DNA of 64,000 nucleotides from Costus lasius (GCA_027563935.2 CM050454.1:25169501-25233500); one strand, 5' to 3'. Numbered from the stretch's first letter, positions 9,541 through 21,047 are shown. Notes: a model not told the origin generated them from the sequence alone. A program made the numbers and translations.

Positions 9541-10476
9541 TGGCGATACCTGCATGAAAACAAACACCTCTGAGAGAGTCTCAAATCTAAATAAAGAGGG
9601 CAATGATAACACAAACATAGGTGAGGTATCATGAGTAGATATAGAATCTAAGTTAGTACAAAGGGTTAAAATTTAGCACCAAGTACTGATAGGGGTGAGA
9701 AGAGAAAGCTAAGAATAGAAGGAAGACTCAGGTGTATAAAAATAAGCCAATGCATTCTCGTTGAAGGCGTCGAGGAGAAGTCTCCCCATTCACCCAAGTT
9801 GGCGATGCCGGTAAGGGATAGTGTTCCTGCATGCTGGTAACTCCCCCACTCCTCTTTCGGCATAAGAGATTCTGAAAAATGGAGCTTGGGCCTCAATAAC
9901 CTCAACAGATTGGGGATCCCTCCTCATTTCCCTTATAGCGTATCACCGCAGCAAGAAATTCAGCACTCCTTCATGTTAGAAACCGGTAAGGAGCAGTGTT
10001 CCTTTAATGTAGTTCCCTGTTTTAAAAATCTGGTAAAGAGCAGGATGTTTGCTTCAACCACTCCATCAAGGAAATATGGGAGGTGGTGATTGATAATATG
10101 ACCCAATAAATAATGGCAGCTGCTCCACATCTCAGGGCTGCTCCAAATCTTCCACCAAGGAGTCTAACGCATCTCACTATTTCTAAATCCGGTAAGGAAC
10201 AGTATCTTTGCATCATGTCAGCTTGTTTCCTCTATCAGAAATCAGTCTCCAGCTACCCTGATATTAGTCATAATTCAAAAACGTGTCAGCTACCATTGCA
10301 GAATAGGAAGGATGAGATAAAAATCTGGAAAACTAGATTGAATAATGATGCAAGTGAGGTGAACCCAACAAAGACTAATGTAGGAATTCAGAACTTAGTA
10401 AACTAAACAATATTAACAACAAGCACTGCATAAAGGTAAAAGATGGAATAAAAGGAAATGAAAAGGAGAAGAGATC
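9541..10476 (-). other. AthB spacer between pol and the tandem repeats
   Basis: About 0.9 kb without a credible gene. A loose word CCGGTAAGGANCAGT recurs at about 9988, 10033 and 10190 with TTTAAAAATCTGG-like surroundings. Nothing else is recognisable. Confidence 0.5.
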
Positions 10477-10524
10477 CTTGGGTTGCCTCCCAAGAAGCGC
10501 TAGTTTTAGGTCAGTAGCTTGACC
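10477..10524 (-). other. Paired hairpins after the AthB gag-pol stop
   Basis: In element sense the first hairpin is GGTCA, loop AGCTAC, TGACC (10524-10509) and the second is CTTGGG, loop AGGCAA, CCCAAG (10494-10477), joined by a conserved TAGCGCTT linker. It begins about 12 bases after the polyprotein terminator. The same pair occurs at 42186-42234 and 49560-49608. Confidence 0.8.
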
Positions 10525-10535
10525 GTGGCTGACAT

Positions 10536-10931
10536 TCAGGTGGGGTCGGACAAGGTATGTGACATCCCTTTCTCTATCGGATCTCCATGGAAGTAATGTT
10601 TGAGGCGATGTCCATTTACTTTAAAACTACCAGTGCCCTCACTCCATATTTCAATAGCTCCGTGAGGAAAGATATGCTGAATAACAAAAGGGCCAGACCA
10701 TCTCGTCCTTAGTTTTCCGGGGAAGAGCTTCAACCTAGAGTTGAACAACAGAACATGATCTCCAACTTGGAAACTTTTCTTGGTAATGTGAGAATCGTGC
10801 CAGTTCTTTGTTCGCTCCTTAAAAATTCTAGCATTCTCGTAAGCCTCCCGTCGAAACTCATCTAGTTCATTGATTTGCAATTTTCGTTTATCCCCAGCAT
10901 CTTGAAGGTCAAAGTTCAGCAGCTTGACTGC
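10536..10931 (-). pseudogene. AthB integrase C-terminus beyond the in-frame stop
   Basis: The gag-pol frame continues after the TAG at 10932-10934 for about 131 codons to its natural end. It carries the usual integrase tail: [25 protein letters not shown], then [26 protein letters not shown] and VNGHRLKHY. In AthE the stop position is a Trp codon, so a single G-to-A change explains the break. This tail binds DNA and aids targeting in gypsy integrases, so losing it should impair integration unless the stop is read through. Confidence 0.85.
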
Positions 10932-13900
10932 CTAGAATGCTTTGTGCTGAATTTCCACGGGCAAGTGGCACGATTTACCATACACTAGCTGGAAGGGGGA
11001 CATACCGATGGGTGTTTTGAATGCAGTACGGTAAGCCCACAAGGCATCATCCAATCTTAGTGACCAATCCGTTCTTGAGCGAGAAACTGTTTTCTCCAAA
11101 ATCCGCTTAATTTCTCTATTTGATACTTCCACTTGGCCACTCGTTTGGGGATGATATGGTGTGGCGACTTTGTGCAGAATTCCATACTTCTTCATAAGGG
11201 TTTTGAATTTGCGCTCCATGAAATGAGATCCCCCGTCACTAATAACCACCCTTGGTGTTCCAAATCTCGGGAAAATGATCTTGCTGAACATTCTCATGAC
11301 TACACGGGAATCATTAGTTGGTGAAGCCATTGCCTCCACCCACTTTGACACATAGTCAACCGCTATAAGAATGAATCTATTGTTGCGGGAGGAGGGAAAG
11401 GGCCCCATGAAGTCAATACCCCACACGTCAAATACTTCGACTTCCAAAATAGTGTGCATGGGCATTTCGTCACGTCTTGATATGTTCCCGGTGCGTTGGC
11501 ATTGATCGCAAGAGCGAACGTAACTCCAGGTGTCTTTAAACAAGGTTGGCCAATAGAAGCCGAATTGCAACACTTTAAAGGTGGTTTTGGAAGTGCTTGC
11601 ATGTCCTCCATATGGTGATGCGTGGCATTGATACAGAACATCCCGAACTTCCCACTCCGGTATACATCTTCTGTAAATACCATCTGCACATCTTCGATAC
11701 AAAAGTGGGTCGTCCCAATAATAATGCCGCACATCCGAAAGAAACTTCTTCTTCTTCTGGAAGGTTAGATCTGGGGGTAGGATGTTAGATACCAAATAGT
11801 TCACAAAATCGGCATACCAGGGTGTGCCGTCATGAGTTACAGCTAAAAGGTGTTCGTCGGGGAACATATCATTTATCGGCAGATTCACAACATCTTCAGT
11901 GCATTGTTCTTCTCTAAGGCGCGAAAGGTGATCCGCGACTACATTTTCAGTTCCCTTTTTATCTTTGATTTCTAGATCGAATTCTTGAAGTAGAAGTATC
12001 AATCGGATGAGTCTCGGTTTAGCGTCCTTCTTGGTGATGAGGTATCGGATTGCTGTATGGTCAGTGAAAACAATAACCTTAGAATTGACTAGGTAGGAGC
12101 GAAACTTATCGAACGCAAACACGATTGCCAATAGTTCTTTTTCAGTGGTGGCATAGTTGACTTGCGCTCCATCCAAGGTTTTACTCGCGCAATAGATAGC
12201 ATGCAACTTCCCATCCTTGCGCTGCCCTAGAACTGCGCCAACCGCAAAATCACTCGCGTCGCACATCAACTCGAATGGCCGTGACCAATCTGGGGGCTGC
12301 ATAATAGGAGCAGAAGTTAATGATGCCTTTAGTTTGCAAAAAGCAGTCAAACAATCTTGATCAAAAATAAATGGAGCATCTTTAGCAAGGAGATTAGTAA
12401 GGGGTTTAGAAATAATGGAAAAGTCTTTGATAAACCGACCGTAAAATCCAGCATGTCCAAGGAAGCTACGGACTCCCTTCACCGTAGAAGGAGGTGGCAT
12501 CTTTTCTATAACATCTACTTTGGCTTTATCCACCTCGATACCGCGCTCAGATATCAAGTGCCCTAGGACAATACCTTCTTTGACCATAAAATGACATTTT
12601 TCCCAATTAAGGACTAAGTCTACCTCCTCGCATCTCTGCAAAATCTTTGATAAGTTCGTTAAACAAGCATCAAAAGAGGATCCGTAAACTGAAAAATCAT
12701 CCATAAACACATCCATAATCTTTTCAAGGTGATCGGAAAAAATTGCCATCATGCACCGTTGAAACGTGGCGGGTGCATTGCATAGCCCGAATGGCATGCG
12801 CCGGTATGCGAACGTCCCGTACGGGCATGTGAACGTTGTCTTTTCTTGATCGTCCGGATGTATCGGGATTTGAAAGAATCCTGAAAAACCATCCAAGAAA
12901 CAGAAATGTGAGTTACATGCTAAGCGTTCTAACATTTGATCAATGAACGGAAGCGGAAAATGATCTTTTCGGGTGGCCGTGTTCAATTTTCGGTAATCTA
13001 TACACATGCGCCACCCGGTTACCGTTCGCGTAGGAATCAGCTCATTATTTTCATTCTCGACCACTGTCACTCCCCCTTTCTTCGGGACCACATGAACGGG
13101 GCTAACCCATTTGCTGTCCGAGATCGGGTAGATCACCCCGGTGTCCAAAAGTTTGAGTATCTCTTTTTTGACAACATCTTTCATCTTAGGATTTAAACGT
13201 CTTTGACATTCCACAGTAGGCTTACTCCCCTCTTCTAGGAAGATCCTGTGCATACAAAGAGATGGGTTAATACCCTTGATATCATCAATAGAATATCCAA
13301 TTACCTTCTTTCGTCGTTTAAGCTCTTCAAGAAGAAGTTGAGTTTGGTACTTACTTAAGTTCGCATCGACGATAACCGGAAGGGTAGAGTCATCACCAAG
13401 GAATTCATACCTTAGGTTATTCGGTAGGGCTTTAAGTTCAATCTTTTGTGCGGTGATTACCTCCGGTTTCGCTATACTTGGAAACTCCAACGTCTCTCTC
13501 TTGCTTTCAATTTTTGTAGTGGAGTCGAGTAATTTCGTGTATGCTTCTTTCTCATCTTCGGCGCTAGTATTTTCTTCATTGAGCAAGCACCTCTCAAGCG
13601 GGTCTTCTCGACTTCGTACCCCATCGGAGCCGTCCGGTATGGTTTCCAACACATCGATACTACAGCACGAACCTGCAAGGCAAGGTTTCTTTAGACTTTC
13701 CGAAAGATCAAACTCGATGGTTTCCTCACCTATCTTCAAAGTAAGTCGCCCGTTTTTCACGTCAATGATCGCGCCTGCAGTGGCTAAAAACGGTCTCCCT
13801 AAAATTATTGGGAGACGGTGATCCTCCTCCATTTCTAAAACTACAAAATCAGCAGGAACAAAAAACTTACCCACGCGAATGGGCACATCTTCCAATATGC

Positions 13901-15929
13901 CCACCGGATATCTTACCGAGCGATCGGCGAGTTGAAGTGAGATTGTAGTCGGTTTGAGTTCTCCAAGTTCTAACTTCTCAAATATGGAGTAGGGCATTAG
14001 GCTGACGCTTGCGCCCAAGTCGCACAAGGCACGGTCGAAAGTCATGGCACCAACGGAGCACGGTATGGAAAAGCTTCCGGGATCCTTAAGCTTCGGGGGA
14101 AGCTTATTTTGAATGATCGCGCTACACTCCTCGGTTAGCGCCACCGTTCCTTGCTCGTCAATCTTTCTCTTATTGGATAGGATGTCCTTGAGGAATTTTG
14201 CGTAGGTTGGCATCTGCGATAATGCATCAGTAAAAGGAACAATGATGTATAATTTTTTTAGTACCTCAAGGAATTTTTCAAATTGTTTGTCCAACTTGGC
14301 TTTCGCCAAGCGTTGAGGAAACGGTACAGGTGGAACATACGGCGGTGGTGGAATGTAAACGGGCTGCTCATCATGTGGGCGATCAGACTCTTCCAACGGT
14401 GATTGGTCTCTTTGATTTCCACCTTGCTGTCCATCTCCATGATTTTTATCCTTTGCCGGCTCAACCAACTGTTTGCCACTGCGTGTGGACACAGCGTTAC
14501 AGTGCTCACGTGGGTTCTCTTCCGGTTGACCGGGCAGTTGTCCTTGAGGTCGGGATGAGGCGGTAGCTTGCTGGGCAATCTGGGTTTCCAGCATTTTGTC
14601 GTGAGCTGCTAAGGCATCCATCTTGGAATTCATTTGATTGATGATCTCATTTTGTTTCGATTGCGCAATAGCCAAACTCTCTAGCATAGCCTCCAAATTC
14701 GATTTCTGGGGTTGGAGGTAGGGTTTTTGTTGAAAACCTGGTGGTTGGTGGTAAATTGCTTGAGGATTCGGTTGAGAAACCTGTGGTTGAAAACCGGGCT
14801 GGGAAATCTGTGGTTGATTCGTCCGGTAGGAGAAGTTGGGATGGTTTCTCCATCCCGGGTTGTACGTGCTTGAAAACGGGTTATTTTGAGGCCTTTGGTT
14901 GAATTGATTCACTGCATTGATGGTCTCTTCCGGTTGATTTTGGGTGAGACATAAAAGTTGACACTCATATGATTTGTGACCTGTACAACCACATATCTCA
15001 CAGGCAACTGCATTAACTTGATACAATTGAGAAGGTTGAGAAGATGATGGAAAAGCATTTAAACGTAGTGCATTTAACTCTTGAGATAAAGAGTCTACCT
15101 TCTTTGCCAAAAAATCCATGGTATCGGTATCGGTCTTACCAGTTACCCTTGTATGGATGCTTCTTTCACTTGTCCATTGATGATGGTTAAGTGCCATATC
15201 CTCCAGCAGTTCTAGAGCATCATCAACACGTTTGTTCATGAAGGCTCCACCTGATGCTGCATCCACAGTCATTCGAGTGTTAAAATTTAAAGCATTGTAA
15301 AAGGAAGAAACCAATAACCATTTTTCGAGGCCATGGTGTGGACAAATCCGTTGAAGTTCTTTGAAACGATCCCACGCTTCGTATAATGATTCGTCGTCCC
15401 TTTGCTTAAATCCAGTGATCTGCCCTCTCAATTGAGCTGTCTTGCTCGGTGGGAAGTACTTGGCGAGGAATGAGTGTGATAGCCCTTCCCAGGTGGTGAT
15501 CGCTCCATTCGGCAGTGACTGAAGCCATGCACGTGCTCGATCCTTTAGGGTAAAGGGGAAGAGCCTCAATCTCAGAGCATCGATGGATATCCCTCCCATT
15601 TTGAACGTATCACAGTATTCTAGGAACATTGAGAGGTGGAGTGCAGGATCCTCATTTGGCATTCCCCCGAATTGTTCCCTCTGTAGCATGGCAAGGAATG
15701 CCGGTTTTATTTCGAAGTTGTTAGCTTCGATGGTCGGACGGGCAATGCTTGAATGAAGTCCCTGCACGGAGGGAGATGCAAAATCTCGAAGTGAGCGGTT
15801 TTGGTCCATTTCTGTCGAATTCTGCTTCTCTTTTGCTTTAGCCCGAGCTTGCTTGCGTCGGAGTCGGAATGTTTTTTCGATTTCCGGATCCTCGTCGATC
15901 AAATGTTCACTCCGCAAAGTCCTGCGCAT
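10932..15929 (-). CDS. AthB gag-pol polyprotein (gag, PR, RT, RNase H, IN)
   Basis: One 1.67-kcodon frame. The start at MRRTLRS (two codons inside the longest frame) matches the AthD gag start MRRSLRS. Approximate residues: gag 1-300 with [11 protein letters not shown] and [20 protein letters not shown] knuckle [14 protein letters not shown] near 311; Gln/Pro-rich linker; protease with DLGASVSLM near 638; RT from about 980 with [20 protein letters not shown] and catalytic FMDD near 1078; RNase H near 1224 ([13 protein letters not shown]); integrase with HHCC-like finger near 1445-1490 and DDE residues in [17 protein letters not shown] and GQVEVSNRE. The last Asp and the Glu are separated by exactly 35 residues. 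All catalytic residues are present. It ends early at TAG 10932, which trims the integrase tail. It should drive particle formation, reverse transcription and integration. Confidence 0.95.
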   Translation of the reverse strand: MRRTLRSEHLIDEDPEIEKTFRLRRKQARAKAKEKQNSTEMDQNRSLRDFASPSVQGLHSSIARPTIEANNFEIKPAFLAMLQREQFGGMPNEDPALHLSMFLEYCDTFKMGGISIDALRLRLFPFTLKDRARAWLQSLPNGAITTWEGLSHSFLAKYFPPSKTAQLRGQITGFKQRDDESLYEAWDRFKELQRICPHHGLEKWLLVSSFYNALNFNTRMTVDAASGGAFMNKRVDDALELLEDMALNHHQWTSERSIHTRVTGKTDTDTMDFLAKKVDSLSQELNALRLNAFPSSSQPSQLYQVNAVACEICGCTGHKSYECQLLCLTQNQPEETINAVNQFNQRPQNNPFSSTYNPGWRNHPNFSYRTNQPQISQPGFQPQVSQPNPQAIYHQPPGFQQKPYLQPQKSNLEAMLESLAIAQSKQNEIINQMNSKMDALAAHDKMLETQIAQQATASSRPQGQLPGQPEENPREHCNAVSTRSGKQLVEPAKDKNHGDGQQGGNQRDQSPLEESDRPHDEQPVYIPPPPYVPPVPFPQRLAKAKLDKQFEKFLEVLKKLYIIVPFTDALSQMPTYAKFLKDILSNKRKIDEQGTVALTEECSAIIQNKLPPKLKDPGSFSIPCSVGAMTFDRALCDLGASVSLMPYSIFEKLELGELKPTTISLQLADRSVRYPVGILEDVPIRVGKFFVPADFVVLEMEEDHRLPIILGRPFLATAGAIIDVKNGRLTLKIGEETIEFDLSESLKKPCLAGSCCSIDVLETIPDGSDGVRSREDPLERCLLNEENTSAEDEKEAYTKLLDSTTKIESKRETLEFPSIAKPEVITAQKIELKALPNNLRYEFLGDDSTLPVIVDANLSKYQTQLLLEELKRRKKVIGYSIDDIKGINPSLCMHRIFLEEGSKPTVECQRRLNPKMKDVVKKEILKLLDTGVIYPISDSKWVSPVHVVPKKGGVTVVENENNELIPTRTVTGWRMCIDYRKLNTATRKDHFPLPFIDQMLERLACNSHFCFLDGFSGFFQIPIHPDDQEKTTFTCPYGTFAYRRMPFGLCNAPATFQRCMMAIFSDHLEKIMDVFMDDFSVYGSSFDACLTNLSKILQRCEEVDLVLNWEKCHFMVKEGIVLGHLISERGIEVDKAKVDVIEKMPPPSTVKGVRSFLGHAGFYGRFIKDFSIISKPLTNLLAKDAPFIFDQDCLTAFCKLKASLTSAPIMQPPDWSRPFELMCDASDFAVGAVLGQRKDGKLHAIYCASKTLDGAQVNYATTEKELLAIVFAFDKFRSYLVNSKVIVFTDHTAIRYLITKKDAKPRLIRLILLLQEFDLEIKDKKGTENVVADHLSRLREEQCTEDVVNLPINDMFPDEHLLAVTHDGTPWYADFVNYLVSNILPPDLTFQKKKKFLSDVRHYYWDDPLLYRRCADGIYRRCIPEWEVRDVLYQCHASPYGGHASTSKTTFKVLQFGFYWPTLFKDTWSYVRSCDQCQRTGNISRRDEMPMHTILEVEVFDVWGIDFMGPFPSSRNNRFILIAVDYVSKWVEAMASPTNDSRVVMRMFSKIIFPRFGTPRVVISDGGSHFMERKFKTLMKKYGILHKVATPYHPQTSGQVEVSNREIKRILEKTVSRSRTDWSLRLDDALWAYRTAFKTPIGMSPFQLVYGKSCHLPVEIQHKAF

Positions 15930-16089
15930 GCACAAGCTTCAAGGTAGATTATCAAATTTCAACAGTAAGATGGATCAAAATAGAGAGCAATGATAAAAGA
16001 AGAAAGGAAAATTAGAAAGAAAGAAAGAAAGAAAATAAAACGTCTAATCCCGCGAATTTATCAGATTTAATCGATGATGGCGAAATTGG

Positions 16090-16107
16090 TCCCCGGCAAC
16101 GGTGCCA
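16090..16107 (-). other. AthB primer-binding site (tRNA-Asp type)
   Basis: The minus strand reads TGGCACCGTTGCCGGGGA. It matches the Athila PBS, complementary to the 3' end of tRNA-Asp(GUC), with one difference, and lies 6 bases inside the 5' LTR. Confidence 0.9.
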
Positions 16108-16113
16108 AAAACT

Positions 16114-17422
16114 TGATGAGCCCGCAAGTGTACGGTCTAACCGAGGTAGTAAATTATATCGTCCACAGAGACCAATTCTTCAAGTACCGGTAAATCCTTA
16201 AGTCGCAGTCTAGACAAATCAAGGGTCGGTTTAAAGCGATTGAAACAACTAACAATTAATATGTAAATGCTAAGCAAGGAAAGTAACAAGCGGACAGATA
16301 AACGATCGGATTTCTATTATGGAAGAATATCGGGGCGTCGGGTTTCACCGCTATGCCAATCCGCAAATGAAAGTAGTAACTACGCGATATGCAAGGTTCG
16401 GTAAGTTGAAGAGATCCATCAAATGGTACAAACCGCCCCCTTTCAGCAGCACGGTTCGGTGCGTATGCAAATTTACCTCCTACTTTCGTGGCTTGTAAAT
16501 TTACATAGGCCCATTGGGTGAGGGATGAATAGTTGTTCTCTCACGTGGGAGAAGAGCTACTTTCGTGCTCTTCTTCACGCGCCCAAGCATACGAGATCCG
16601 ACGTCGGGATTGGGCTGTCGCTTTTTCTCCCAACGTCCAAGACATACAAACACCGATATCGAGATTGGGCTGTCGCTTTTTCTCTCGATATCGGAGATCA
16701 ATAATATGCAATAAGAGTTGTAAGAAAATGACAAACACATATGCTAGGTCAACTAAATCAAACCAACATATCAAAATAATACACTACTTAATAAATGCGT
16801 TTTAGGCATAGGGCTAAACCCTAACCCCGATAGTACTTTAAGCTACAATCCCCATAGAAACATCATGAATGTTTGACAACAAGTTCACACTCAAGAAATC
16901 CATTTGGAGGCTAGAAACAACAATGAAAATAAAGGAATAAGAGAAATCTCGACTCCCCTTTCTGAGTAGATGGAGAAATCTTTGCTAGGGGCTTCAAGGG
17001 ACTCCTCTTTCCCTTCAAATCGTCTTTGTCTTCTTCCAGCCGCTAAAGTCATGTCCACCGCCGTTTTTTCCTTTCCTTCGTTAGGGTTTGATGATGATTA
17101 AGGTTACAAAGCTTCCCTTTTATCCCCCTATAGTCGAGAATAAAATTTACCAAAGTACCCTTAAGATTTAGAGCCCACCGAGTTAGAGTCAAGTAGATTT
17201 TCGTGACAGGCGGAACTTTTCCCGGTTGGGAAAACCTTCCCAACCCGACTGTGAAAACCTCTGTTCCTTCAGAATTTCCTGAAAAGTTAGATAACACCCG
17301 ATCTAGTGTAGATTCCGCGCATATGGAAGAATTTAAGTAAAAATGATGATGCAAACGCGATAAATTAATACAAAAAATGCTTCAAAGTATATGGAAATAT
17401 CAAGCATAAATGCATCGCATCA
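16114..17422 (-). repeat. AthB 5' LTR
   Basis: 1309 bp, about 99% identical by eye to 5177-6486. The minus-strand TATA-like GATAAAAG at 17117-17124 puts the probable transcript start near 17090. The hairpin array (16469-16694) therefore lies roughly 400-600 bases into the transcript. Confidence 0.93.
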
Positions 17423-17522
17423 GACTTCTACTCGGATTTTCAATGATTTTGGACCCGATTCAAATCCAAATTTGGCAAGTAAGGACTTTTTGGAAAGCTG
17501 GTTCAGAGGAGAGGGCAAGGAA

Positions 17523-17530
17523 TATAAAAG
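17523..17530 (+). promoter_or_regulatory. TATA box of the AthA LTR
   Basis: TATAAAAG followed by CTCTAATTTTCG. It sits 370-430 bases downstream of most of the palindrome array (AthB excluded) and about 390 bases upstream of the first leader hairpin. Confidence 0.6.
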
Positions 17531-17914
17531 CTCTAATTTTCGTGCCATAATCATCGAGCAATCACGTGACGAAACGGCAAGGGTGGAAGAACACAGCGAA
17601 TAGGCGACTCTGAGGCGATTTCTGGAGATCTGATCATCGGAACACGGCGATTCTTGATTATTTGTTTCGGTTTATCATCTCCTCTCTGTTAGAAATTCTT
17701 TCCCTAGATTTTCCTATGTTTAAAGAGAGATTTTTGAATGTTTTAATGATGATTGTAGCATAAACCCTATTTCGGGGCTCTGTTGAAGCCCGCTGACGAT
17801 TTTTATTTGCAATCTATGTTTTAATTTTGTTACTAGGATTATATTGTGAGGATATTTCTCTTGATGTACTTATCTCATGATCTTTACCTTGGCCAAGTAT
17901 TGACGTGTTTTAGT

Positions 17915-18090
17915 CGTTACGATTCATAACGAGAGTAGGATCGTAACGATGGAACCTCTTTGTGAAACTTGCGAAGCCTCGACACGAGAGTGCATGGTCT
18001 TTGCTCGAGGGTTCATAATCTACCATGGAAGTAATTGAGTTTGTCTAGAACGATCCACCGTGAGAGTAGAAAATTGTTTTAGAAAAACAC
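17915..18090 (+). other. Leader hairpin array of the AthA 5' LTR
   Basis: First hairpin: CGTTACGATTC (17915-17925) pairs with GGATCGTAACG (17938-17948) around a GAGA-type apex. The second begins near 17968 with apex CACGAGAGTG and right arm TCGAGGGTTC. The third begins GTTTGTCTAGAACG and is decayed on its right side. The 3' LTR copies (30810-30983) are better paired. Confidence 0.75.
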
Positions 18091-18639
18091 CGGGGTGTAT
18101 ACTCGAGAGAGGGCACCTTGCACCCTATGGTAGCAGCGATGCACTGCTAAATGCCACTCACTGCTTGTGGTGACCTTAGGTCAGCACTGCCAATGTCAGA
18201 GGAACCTACAGGGTCGCACACCTTGATACTCGAGTTCTCGCATTGATCGGGAAGCCTTATGATCGAGTTATTGGATAACTCGGATCTGTTTTGGAGATTT
18301 CATCAGCGCCAATGGGCCTGATGAGATGGAAGAGACTTATTGGAGTCAACTTCCATTTACGGCATTTTAACCATGGTTAGCCCAACTTGACCATGGGTTA
18401 AATTGGATTGGATCCAAGGGCTTGGTTAACATGAAAAATGGACCTTGGGCTAGGCCCATTGAAAAGGTTGAGCTTAATGGGCTTAAGGAGAAGAAAAGGG
18501 ATGGCGCATGCTTAACCCTAGTTAGACTAGGGTTAGCGCTTATACCTCATGTGAGTTTAATTGATCATGATAAAATAAGGGCTAATTAATTAATTAATTA
18601 GAGTCCTATTTTTGTGGAATTAAATGGGTTGATTTATTT

Positions 18640-18905
18640 GAATTAATTAGAGTCCTAATTGGATTAGGATTCAATTAATTAAATAAATAATTAGAGTCCT
18701 AATTGGATTAGGACTTGATTCAAATCTTAATTTGAATCTTGATCAAACCACCCCTTGAGTCCTAATTGAATTAGGACTTGATCAAGTCGCCCACTTAAGT
18801 CCTAATTGGATTAGGACTAGTCTTGATCAAACCGTCCATGTAAATCCTAATAGGATTAGGACATGATCAAGGCGCCCACATGAGTCCTAATTAGAATAGG
18901 ATTTA
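18640..18905. repeat. Palindromic repeats upstream of the CoA TATA box
   Basis: Six or so copies of a word like GTCCTAATTGGATTAGGAC (arms GTCCTAAT and ATTAGGAC) at irregular spacing. The 3' LTR has the same set at 25755-26010. Related repeats fill 1240-1700 of CoS. Confidence 0.85.
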
Positions 18906-18969
18906 AATTCCTACTTCTTCTCCTAGCCACCCAATTAGTTTGAATTGAGGCCACAAGTAAACCGCCTAT

Positions 18970-18989
18970 GGTCTCTATAAATAGAGACC
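18970..18989 (+). promoter_or_regulatory. TATA box inside a perfect palindrome, CoA 5' LTR
   Basis: GGTCTCTATAAATAGAGACC: 8-base arms around TAAA, with the TATA box at its centre. Repeated in the 3' LTR at 26078-26097. Position about 500 bases before the LTR end fits a core promoter. Confidence 0.65.
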
Positions 18990-19496
18990 TTGGCCGCCCC
19001 TCTCAAGACACTAATTTCTCTTGAAGGCATGATCAATTGAGAGGGCGATCAAGTGAGGGCGAGTGGCTTCATCCTTTCCATCAAACCGCAAGTGTTCATC
19101 TTCCCTTCTCCTTGGCGAAAGGTGAACTTGTTCTTGGCGGCATCTCCTTCTTCCTCCTTGTTCTTGGCGCATCTCCCTTTGGTGGTGGCGGAAGTGTCTT
19201 GGAGGGCTCTCCCAAGGCTTGGATCTTCTTCCCGAGGCTAGCACCGGGTGTGGAAGAAGAGGCTCGAGGCATCCGTGTGTTTGAGACTGCAGAGGGCGCA
19301 CGCTTGGGCGCCTACCTTGACATCGGCCTCATCTTACTTTAAGGTATTTTCTATCTCATCGTGTCGACTCTCTCGCTTGACGATCTTCACTGGGTTTTTG
19401 GGACTGGCCTGTTTCGGGGATATTCTTCCGCTGTGCTATGTATTTGTGTTGATAAAACTCTGAAAAATTGTAAAATATCCCCGGGTTTTCCCAACA

Positions 19497-21047
19497 GTGG
19501 TATCAGAGGGACTTGCGAAACTCGAACGATGTTTTTCATGCTTTTCATGCTCACATGCCATATTTCAATTTTCGAAATTGTATTATGCATGGCGCACGAT
19601 TTTTTTAAAGTAGAAAAATTAGGGTTTCTTGTTTCTATCACCTTTTCAATCTCTTTTGGATTTTTGGGTTATTTTTCTTGCATGATTTAAGGATCAAAGG
19701 CGCATGTGGTTTTGTCAAGTAGGATGGGCATTGTGTCTTCGGACTGGCCGAGTCTCTTGATATGACAAAATTACCAGCTGAGAGGATCTTTGAAATCATC
19801 ATGAAAATTAATCGCTAATAACTAAAATATTTGTGAGAAGAAGATGAGGAAAAGAAACTGGTTTTATGAAAAAGTAAAATTTCAGATTTTATGTTTTTCA
19901 TGAGCATGTAGAATTGCATATGTAAATACCTTGATTGTGCATAATGTTGTGATCATGAGTCAAGCCCCTTGCATGCCTGTGATGTATCCTTGTGCGGCCT
20001 GCGTGCCATCTTTTTCTTTATTTTTGTAAAAGTAAGATGAAGATTAAGGGAAGGAGCTTGGTGGCGCATCTTGGATGGTGGCGCATGCAAGATGGTGCAA
20101 GCTTGCTTGGTGGTGCAAGCATAGCATGGCCGAGCCTTAGGGCTTGTGAGCTAGCTATGTTGGACCTTGCAAGATGGCGATTCACCCTTGGAGGACCATG
20201 GAGCCAACCTTGAAGTTCAAAATAGAGGTCGGCTAGGCATAGTTCTTGGGGCTTGAGTCGTAGGTCAAGAGTTGAACCTCCTTCTTGGCATGGGTTGGTT
20301 CAATGTCTTGAATAAGTCATGATCACATCATTCTTTTACTGCTTATCTTATCTGCTAAAGCATGCCTGTATTGTTTTATCGTTATGTTATCACTATAGGA
20401 ATGCATGCCTATAATGCTAGACATAAGATAAAACTAATTGAGACCTCAAAAATCCCCATTCAAAATATCAAGTCTAGTAGCCTTCTAACACGTAGCCCTC
20501 ACTAAGTTATCGATCAGTGGTGTTGTGAACTGTTTCCCACCCTCGTGGGACACACCCACTTATCTTTAGAAAGTGCGTGGTGGCAATGGTTTCCCCAGTC
20601 CGTTTTAATCGGGCGCACCTTCGCAAGGAAACTTGTTGGCCCTAGGCATAACAGTTAGGAATGGACTTGACTAGAAGTTCATATGTGCTGGGCACAAGAT
20701 GAAAGTCTAGAGACATCGTTGAAAGGTTAGGGTTTCATGCTGTATCCAGCCCTCACCGGACATGAAATGCCTAGACTGTTTCAATAAAGGGAATTGCTTG
20801 GAGCAATCGGCCGGCGTGCCCATCTTAGGAAACATGAGTTACTTTGTGCATCTCATCCCACCCTCGTAGGACGCGAAGCTTCATGTGAAATAAAGATCTC
20901 ATCTCACTAGGAAGTCTTTATCTTCCCGATTGACTTTGTGGGTTGTCAATTTGATTAAAATAGTGGGAGCCATGATCATTTAAAATAAGTCCAGTTTAAA
21001 TGATCTGAAGTAGTACTAATCTGCTTTTCTTGGTTGTTGTAGAATCA
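19497..21047 (+). other. CoA primer site and long 5' leader
   Basis: TGGTATCAGAGG from 19498 is the tRNA-Met-type primer site. The following 1.5 kb has no credible gene. Two hairpin-like copies of CCCACCCTCGTGGG-type sequence lie near 20547 and 20859, in a region of stems and short repeats (20520-20930). Otherwise nothing is recognised. Confidence 0.7.

Larger units (their letters stand above)
5177..17422 (-). mobile_element. AthB: near-complete young Athila-type element (12.2 kb)
   Basis: Complete structure on the minus strand: 5' LTR 17422-16114, tRNA-Asp primer site 16107-16090, gag-pol 15929-10536, spacer with tandem repeats, accessory gene 8731-7529, 3' noncoding region, polypurine tract, and 3' LTR 6486-5177. 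LTRs start TGATGCGATGC and end GGGCTCATCA. By eye the two LTRs differ at about a dozen substitutions and one single-base indel over 1310 bp, near 1%, mostly transitions. That implies recent insertion. Only one stop in gag-pol and one in the accessory gene break otherwise open frames. Confidence 0.93.
5172..17427. repeat. Target-site duplication GACTT flanking AthB
   Basis: GACTT at 5172-5176 before the left LTR and at 17423-17427 after the right LTR. The host sequence reads through as AthA LTR, as the uninterrupted 3' LTR near 30318 confirms. Confidence 0.92.
17423..18125 (+). repeat. AthA 5' LTR, second part (promoter and leader), truncated
   Basis: Continues the AthA LTR after AthB and matches 30326-31021 of the 3' LTR. 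It has TATAAAAG at 17523-17530 (degraded in the 3' copy) and the hairpin array. It stops at 18125, about 300 bases short of the expected LTR end, where CoA LTR sequence begins. Confidence 0.85.
18129..19496 (+). repeat. CoA 5' LTR, 3' two-thirds only
   Basis: Starts at GGTAGCAGCGATGCACTGC, which corresponds to about 25229 in the 3' LTR. It ends in TTTTCCCAACA before the primer site. It includes the palindromic repeats at 18640-18905 and the TATA palindrome at 18970-18989. Confidence 0.88.

Noticed and set aside
19037..19342. 101-codon frame in the CoA LTR and its 3' LTR counterpart at 26220
   Set aside because: Present in both LTR copies as transcribed leader. Signal-peptide-like Leu-rich runs are likely chance from C/T-rich DNA.
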